NCBI GenBank assembly: GCA_947373775.1
Contig: CANBZE010000078.1
Coordinates: forward strand, 1-7,466
Length of the DNA stretch: 7,466 bases
Source of the DNA: Alphaproteobacteria bacterium
Lineage (GTDB): Bacteria; Pseudomonadota; Alphaproteobacteria; Micropepsales; Micropepsaceae
Direction: 5' to 3'
The notes beneath the pieces were generated by a model. The model saw only the letters and a program-made list of their open reading frames with translations, did no database searches and was not told the origin of the DNA. Made by a program: the position numbers and the translations under genes. Shown one piece after another: positions 4,356 to 7,466 of this stretch (positions are counted from its first letter, which is position 1; each line of letters begins with the position of its first letter).

Positions 4356-4972
4356 AACCAGACCGGTGAGAAACCGGGAAAGCCCAGTTGCAACACTTCG
4401 CGCGCTGCGATCAGCCCGATGCCGGCGCCGATCAGCACATCGCTGAGGAAATGCGCCGTCAGCAAAGCGCGCGTCACCGCGAGAGCTGCGGCGATGCCGA
4501 ACCAGATCGGCCAGGCCATCGGCCACACGCAGGTAAAGATCACCGCCACGCAGCAGATGGTCAAAGCGTGGCCGGACGGGAAGCTGTTGTAATCCGGGTT
4601 GAAGGCCAGCGGCATGAAGCCGTAGAGCCCCATCTCCATGTCGTCGCGCGGGCGGCGGCGGCCCAGCACCAGCTTGATGACGTGCAGGAACCCGCTGCCA
4701 AGCGTCAGGCTGGCGATGAAGGCCAGGGAATAATTGATCAGCTGGGTGGCGTCATCTTCCAGCACATCGAAGTGGCGCATGCCCGCCGCCACGATCAGCG
4801 CCAGGATGGCGGCCGCCAGCCAATGACCGGCCTTGGCGTAATGGGTGATGCCGTCCAGCGCCTTGTGGGTGCGGGCGCTGATATGGTCATAGATGAAATG
4901 CGCCAGGGCGCGGTCGATCAACAGCGCCGCGCACCCGATCAGGATGGATAGAAAGCCCGCCCACAAAAGCAT
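4352..4972 (-). CDS. PAP2-superfamily membrane lipid phosphatase
   Basis: The product is 206 residues with several hydrophobic helices, starting with a membrane anchor at about 3-20. All three PAP2 motifs are intact: K100-x6-R107-P108 (KLVLGRRRP), PSGH at 132-135, and R168-x5-H174-x3-D178 (RALLTAHFLSD). H174 is the expected phospho-histidine nucleophile and H135 the acid/base. Family members dephosphorylate phosphatidate, phosphatidylglycerol phosphate, undecaprenyl pyrophosphate or lipid A at the outer face of the inner membrane. The substrate cannot be decided here, so no symbol is given. The gene begins 31 bp after purD on the same strand and probably belongs to its transcript. The ribosome binding site before the ATG at 4972 is poor. 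Its stop codon overlaps that of tadA. Confidence 0.92.
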   Translation of the reverse strand: MLLWAGFLSILIGCAALLIDRALAHFIYDHISARTHKALDGITHYAKAGHWLAAAILALIVAAGMRHFDVLEDDATQLINYSLAFIASLTLGSGFLHVIKLVLGRRRPRDDMEMGLYGFMPLAFNPDYNSFPSGHALTICCVAVIFTCVWPMAWPIWFGIAAALAVTRALLTAHFLSDVLIGAGIGLIAAREVLQLGFPGFSPVWF

Positions 4973-5003
4973 GGATATTGGGTGCCTTGCCGCGTTGCCG
5001 CTG

Positions 5004-6266
5004 TCAACGATTCAGTGCGCGCCAGCCGATATCGGTGCGGCAGAAAGCGCCGTTCCAATGGATAAGCTTGACCGCGTCATAGGCGCGTTTTTGTGCTTCG
5101 GCCACGTTCTTGCCCAAGGCCGTGACATTTAACACCCGGCCGCCGACCGCCACGATATCGTTGCCGCGTTTTTCAGTTCCGGCATGGAAGATGGTGATGC
5201 CCGGCAATTTGGCGGCGTCATCCAGCCCGGTGATCACGTGTCCCTTTTCGGTCGCACCGGGATAGCCCTTCGAGGCCATCACCACCGTCAGCGCCACTTC
5301 ATCGCGCCATTCCAGCGGCGCCAGCTTGCCGTCGCGCGCCGCCACCAGCGCTGCCAGAAGATCGCTTTTCAGCCGGGGCATCAGCACCTGGCATTCCGGA
5401 TCGCCGAAGCGGGCATTGTATTCCACCAGCTTGGGACCCTGCTTGGTGATCATCAGGCCCAGATACAGCACGCCCAGATACGGCGTGCCCTTCGCGGCCA
5501 TCGCAGCGACAGTGGGCTTGATGAACTGCTCCATCACCACCTGTTCCAGTGCCGGCGTCAAAATCGGCGCGGGCGAATAAGCGCCCATGCCACCGGTGTT
5601 GGGACCGGTATCGCCGTCGCCCACGCGCTTGTGATCCTGCGCGCCCGCCAACGGGATCACGTTGGTGCCGTCGGACAAGGCAAAGAAGCTGGCCTCCTCG
5701 CCGTCCATGAATTCCTCGATCACGATGGCGTGACCGCTTTGCCCGAAACCGCCTTCGAACATGAAGTCGATCGCCTTGTGGCTTTCGCTTTTGTCGTTCG
5801 CGATGATCACGCCTTTGCCGGCGGCAAGACCATCAGCCTTGATCACCACCGGATAGCCTAGGCTGTCGGCGAAGGTCTTGGCCGTATCCGGCGCGGTGAA
5901 GCGCTGATAGGCGGCGGTGGGAATGCCCATCTCGTCGCACAGTTCCTTGACGAACCCCTTGGAGCCTTCCAGCACCGCGGCGGCTTTCGACGGACCCAGG
6001 CTGCGGATGCCCGCCGCTTCCAGCACGTCCCATAGCCCGCCCACCAGCTGGGCATCGGCGGCGATGACGGCGAAATCGATTCGGGTCTCCACGGCGAATT
6101 TGGCCAGACCGGCAAAGTCGGTGGCGGGGACGGGCACGCATTCGGCCACAGTAGCGATTCCGGCATTGCCGGGCGCGCAATAAAGCTTTGTCAGCAGGGG
6201 GCTTTTCGAAAGCGCCCAGGCCAGCGCATGTTCGCGGCCCCCCGAACCCACCAACAAGACCTTCAC
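5004..6266 (-). CDS. purD: Phosphoribosylamine-glycine ligase (GAR synthetase)
   Basis: The product is 420 residues, close to the 429 of E. coli PurD. It joins glycine to phosphoribosylamine with ATP, the second step of purine synthesis, in the cytosol. The N-domain opens [19 protein letters not shown]. The ATP-grasp part has [13 protein letters not shown] (141-153), the [20 protein letters not shown] block, and [12 protein letters not shown] with metal-binding residues. The end, RTDIGWRAL, is typical. The start is GTG at 6266, with GCGAGG six bases upstream; the frame continues to 6323 but without family sequence. One oddity is the N-domain loop, normally VGPEAPLV, which reads VIAADAQLV here. 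The PAP2 gene follows 31 bp downstream, and xseA is divergent across 44 bp. Confidence 0.96.
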   Translation of the reverse strand: MKVLLVGSGGREHALAWALSKSPLLTKLYCAPGNAGIATVAECVPVPATDFAGLAKFAVETRIDFAVIAADAQLVGGLWDVLEAAGIRSLGPSKAAAVLEGSKGFVKELCDEMGIPTAAYQRFTAPDTAKTFADSLGYPVVIKADGLAAGKGVIIANDKSESHKAIDFMFEGGFGQSGHAIVIEEFMDGEEASFFALSDGTNVIPLAGAQDHKRVGDGDTGPNTGGMGAYSPAPILTPALEQVVMEQFIKPTVAAMAAKGTPYLGVLYLGLMITKQGPKLVEYNARFGDPECQVLMPRLKSDLLAALVAARDGKLAPLEWRDEVALTVVMASKGYPGATEKGHVITGLDDAAKLPGITIFHAGTEKRGNDIVAVGGRVLNVTALGKNVAEAQKRAYDAVKLIHWNGAFCRTDIGWRALNR

Positions 6267-6272
6267 CGCAAA

Positions 6273-6278
6273 CCTCGC
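6273..6278 (-). promoter_or_regulatory. Ribosome binding site fixing the GTG start of purD
   Basis: GCGAGG on the minus strand is 6 nt from the GTG at 6266. The protein from this GTG begins exactly at the family's [11 protein letters not shown]-terminus, so upstream in-frame starts can be discarded. Confidence 0.65.
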
Positions 6279-6310
6279 CTTTGCCCGCCGCCACCCTGTA
6301 TCATGGGACC

Positions 6311-7466
6311 ATGCCCGACACACCAGTTTCCAACCTGCCCGAATTTACAGTCACAACATTGTCCGCCGCCCTCAAGCGCGCAGTGGAAGACCAGTTCGCC
6401 ATGGTGCGGGTGCGGGGCGAGATTTCGGGGCTGAAATTCCATTCCTCTGGCCATGTCTATTTCGACCTGAAGGACGACAAGGCGGTGCTGAACGCGGTGA
6501 TCTGGCGCGGCAACACCGCCCGGCTGAAGATCCGGCCCGAAGCGGGCATGGAAGTGATCTGCACCGGCAAGTTGTCCACCTATGCCGGATCGTCGCGCTA
6601 TCAGATCATTGTCGAACAGGTGGAGCTGGCCGGCCTGGGCGCGCTGATGGCGATGCTGGAGGAGCGGCGCAAGAAGCTGGCCGCCGAAGGCCTGTTCGAC
6701 GCATCCCGCAAGAAGAAGCTGCCCTTCCTGCCCGACGTCATCGGTGTCATCACATCGCCTACCGGCGCGGTGATCCGCGACATCATGCACCGGCTGGAAG
6801 CGCGCTTTCCCCGCCGGGTGCTGTTGTGGCCGGTGGCGGTGCAAGGCGAGAAGGCCGCCGCCGAAGTCGCCGCCGCCATCGCCGGGTTCAACAATTTCAC
6901 GCCGCGGCCCGATCTCATCATCGTGGCGCGGGGCGGCGGCTCAGTCGAAGACCTGATGGCGTTCAATGATGAAGCAGTGGTGCGCGCCGTGGCGGCCAGC
7001 ACCATCCCGCTAATCTCGGCGGTGGGGCATGAGACCGATACCACGCTCATCGATTTCGTTTCGGACATGCGCGCGCCTACACCGACGGCCGCCGCCGAGC
7101 TGGCGGTGCCGGTGCGCACCGAACTTTTGGCGCAGACCATGGATTATGAGCGCCGCATGCTGACCTGTTTCAGCAAAGGGCTGAAGGATCGCCAGCGGCA
7201 TCTGGCGCAGCTGGCGCGGGTGCTGCCCAAGGCGGAAAGCCTGTTCGCGGGGCCCCGCCAGCGCCTGGACCAGGCCAGCGAGCGTCTGGGCCAGTCGCTG
7301 CGCAAGAATTTGCAGGTCCATCGCGTGCAATTCTCCAGGGCGGAGGCGCAGTTACGGGATCGCATGCTGAAGGACCGCATGATGGTGTTCGGCGAGCGGT
7401 TGAAGGCATTGGGCGAACGCTCCAGGCGGGCGCAAACCGCGCGTCTGGCTCAGGCGAAGAAGCACC
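6311..7466 (+). CDS. xseA: Exonuclease VII large subunit XseA (3' end outside window)
   Basis: The frame opens at ATG 6311 and has no stop up to the window edge, giving 385 codons plus one base. E. coli XseA has 456 residues, so roughly the last 60-80 are missing. With XseB it makes exonuclease VII, which degrades single-stranded DNA from both ends into short oligonucleotides. Residues 10-105 form the OB-fold DNA-binding domain ([20 protein letters not shown]). The catalytic domain follows, with [15 protein letters not shown] (144-158), [16 protein letters not shown] (206-221), [17 protein letters not shown] (236-252) and [10 protein letters not shown] (254-263). The Gln/Arg/Leu-rich part from about 270 is the start of the long helical region that binds XseB. 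There is no clear Shine-Dalgarno before the ATG. The gene is divergent from purD. Confidence 0.95.
   Translation, partial: MPDTPVSNLPEFTVTTLSAALKRAVEDQFAMVRVRGEISGLKFHSSGHVYFDLKDDKAVLNAVIWRGNTARLKIRPEAGMEVICTGKLSTYAGSSRYQIIVEQVELAGLGALMAMLEERRKKLAAEGLFDASRKKKLPFLPDVIGVITSPTGAVIRDIMHRLEARFPRRVLLWPVAVQGEKAAAEVAAAIAGFNNFTPRPDLIIVARGGGSVEDLMAFNDEAVVRAVAASTIPLISAVGHETDTTLIDFVSDMRAPTPTAAAELAVPVRTELLAQTMDYERRMLTCFSKGLKDRQRHLAQLARVLPKAESLFAGPRQRLDQASERLGQSLRKNLQVHRVQFSRAEAQLRDRMLKDRMMVFGERLKALGERSRRAQTARLAQAKKH

Noticed and set aside
3885..4526. Continuation of the pseudouridine synthase frame to give a 467-residue protein
   Set aside because: The extra part is antisense to tadA, has the Arg/His/Ala-rich composition of a shadow frame and no family features. 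The TTG at 3884 with its ribosome binding site gives a normal-length enzyme.
6302..6313. Short palindrome CATGG-GA-CCATG at the xseA start
   Set aside because: The 5-bp arms around the start codon are within chance expectation, and there is no second copy to suggest an operator.
1..7466. Mobile elements, CRISPR arrays, tRNA or rRNA genes
   Set aside because: No transposase or integrase sequence, regular spaced repeats, terminal inverted repeats, or tRNA-like folds were seen. Gene order and codon use look like core chromosome throughout.

Overview
This window reads as a piece of a high-GC alphaproteobacterial chromosome. The housekeeping genes (purD, xseA, tadA, an RluB-type pseudouridine synthase) have alphaproteobacterial-looking sequences and neighbours. 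TTG and GTG starts are used freely. The ECF sigma / NrsF pair and its promoter motif resemble the SigF system of Caulobacter. No insertion sequence, phage gene, tRNA, rRNA or CRISPR array is visible.

Left end (1-600, plus strand): the tail of a protein with C-type-lectin-like features, then a 49-residue DUF3309-type membrane peptide that is too short for many gene callers. The Shine-Dalgarno of that peptide gene sits in the right arm of a perfect 8-bp inverted repeat. A strong bidirectional terminator closes this block against the minus-strand block.

Centre left (612-2824): the most interesting part. An ECF sigma factor (TTG start), an overlapping six-helix NrsF/DUF1109 anti-sigma factor that keeps both family cysteines, and a secreted Sel1-repeat protein lie in series on the minus strand. 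Facing away on the plus strand is a gene for a secreted, cysteine-free, methionine/lysine/aspartate-rich peptide of the pentapeptide-MxKDx type. The 119-bp gap between them holds two back-to-back copies of one promoter-like motif, TGTAACY-N13-CACGAA, with identical spacing, one facing each way. This closely resembles the GTAACC...CGAA promoters described for Caulobacter SigF. The simplest reading is an autoregulated metal or redox stress circuit. The sigma factor would drive its own operon and the Met-rich peptide, and NrsF would hold it at the membrane until its cysteines are engaged.

Centre right (2855-4355): a small uncharacterised protein sits downstream of the pseudouridine synthase gene on the minus strand. 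tadA lies head to head with the synthase gene, with only 15 bp between the two start codons. Both products modify RNA of the translation machinery (rRNA pseudouridine, tRNA inosine-34).

Right end (4352-7466): a PAP2 lipid phosphatase gene, whose stop codon overlaps that of tadA, sits downstream of purD on the minus strand. xseA (exonuclease VII large subunit) is divergent from purD across a 44-bp gap and runs off the window, so its C-terminus is missing.
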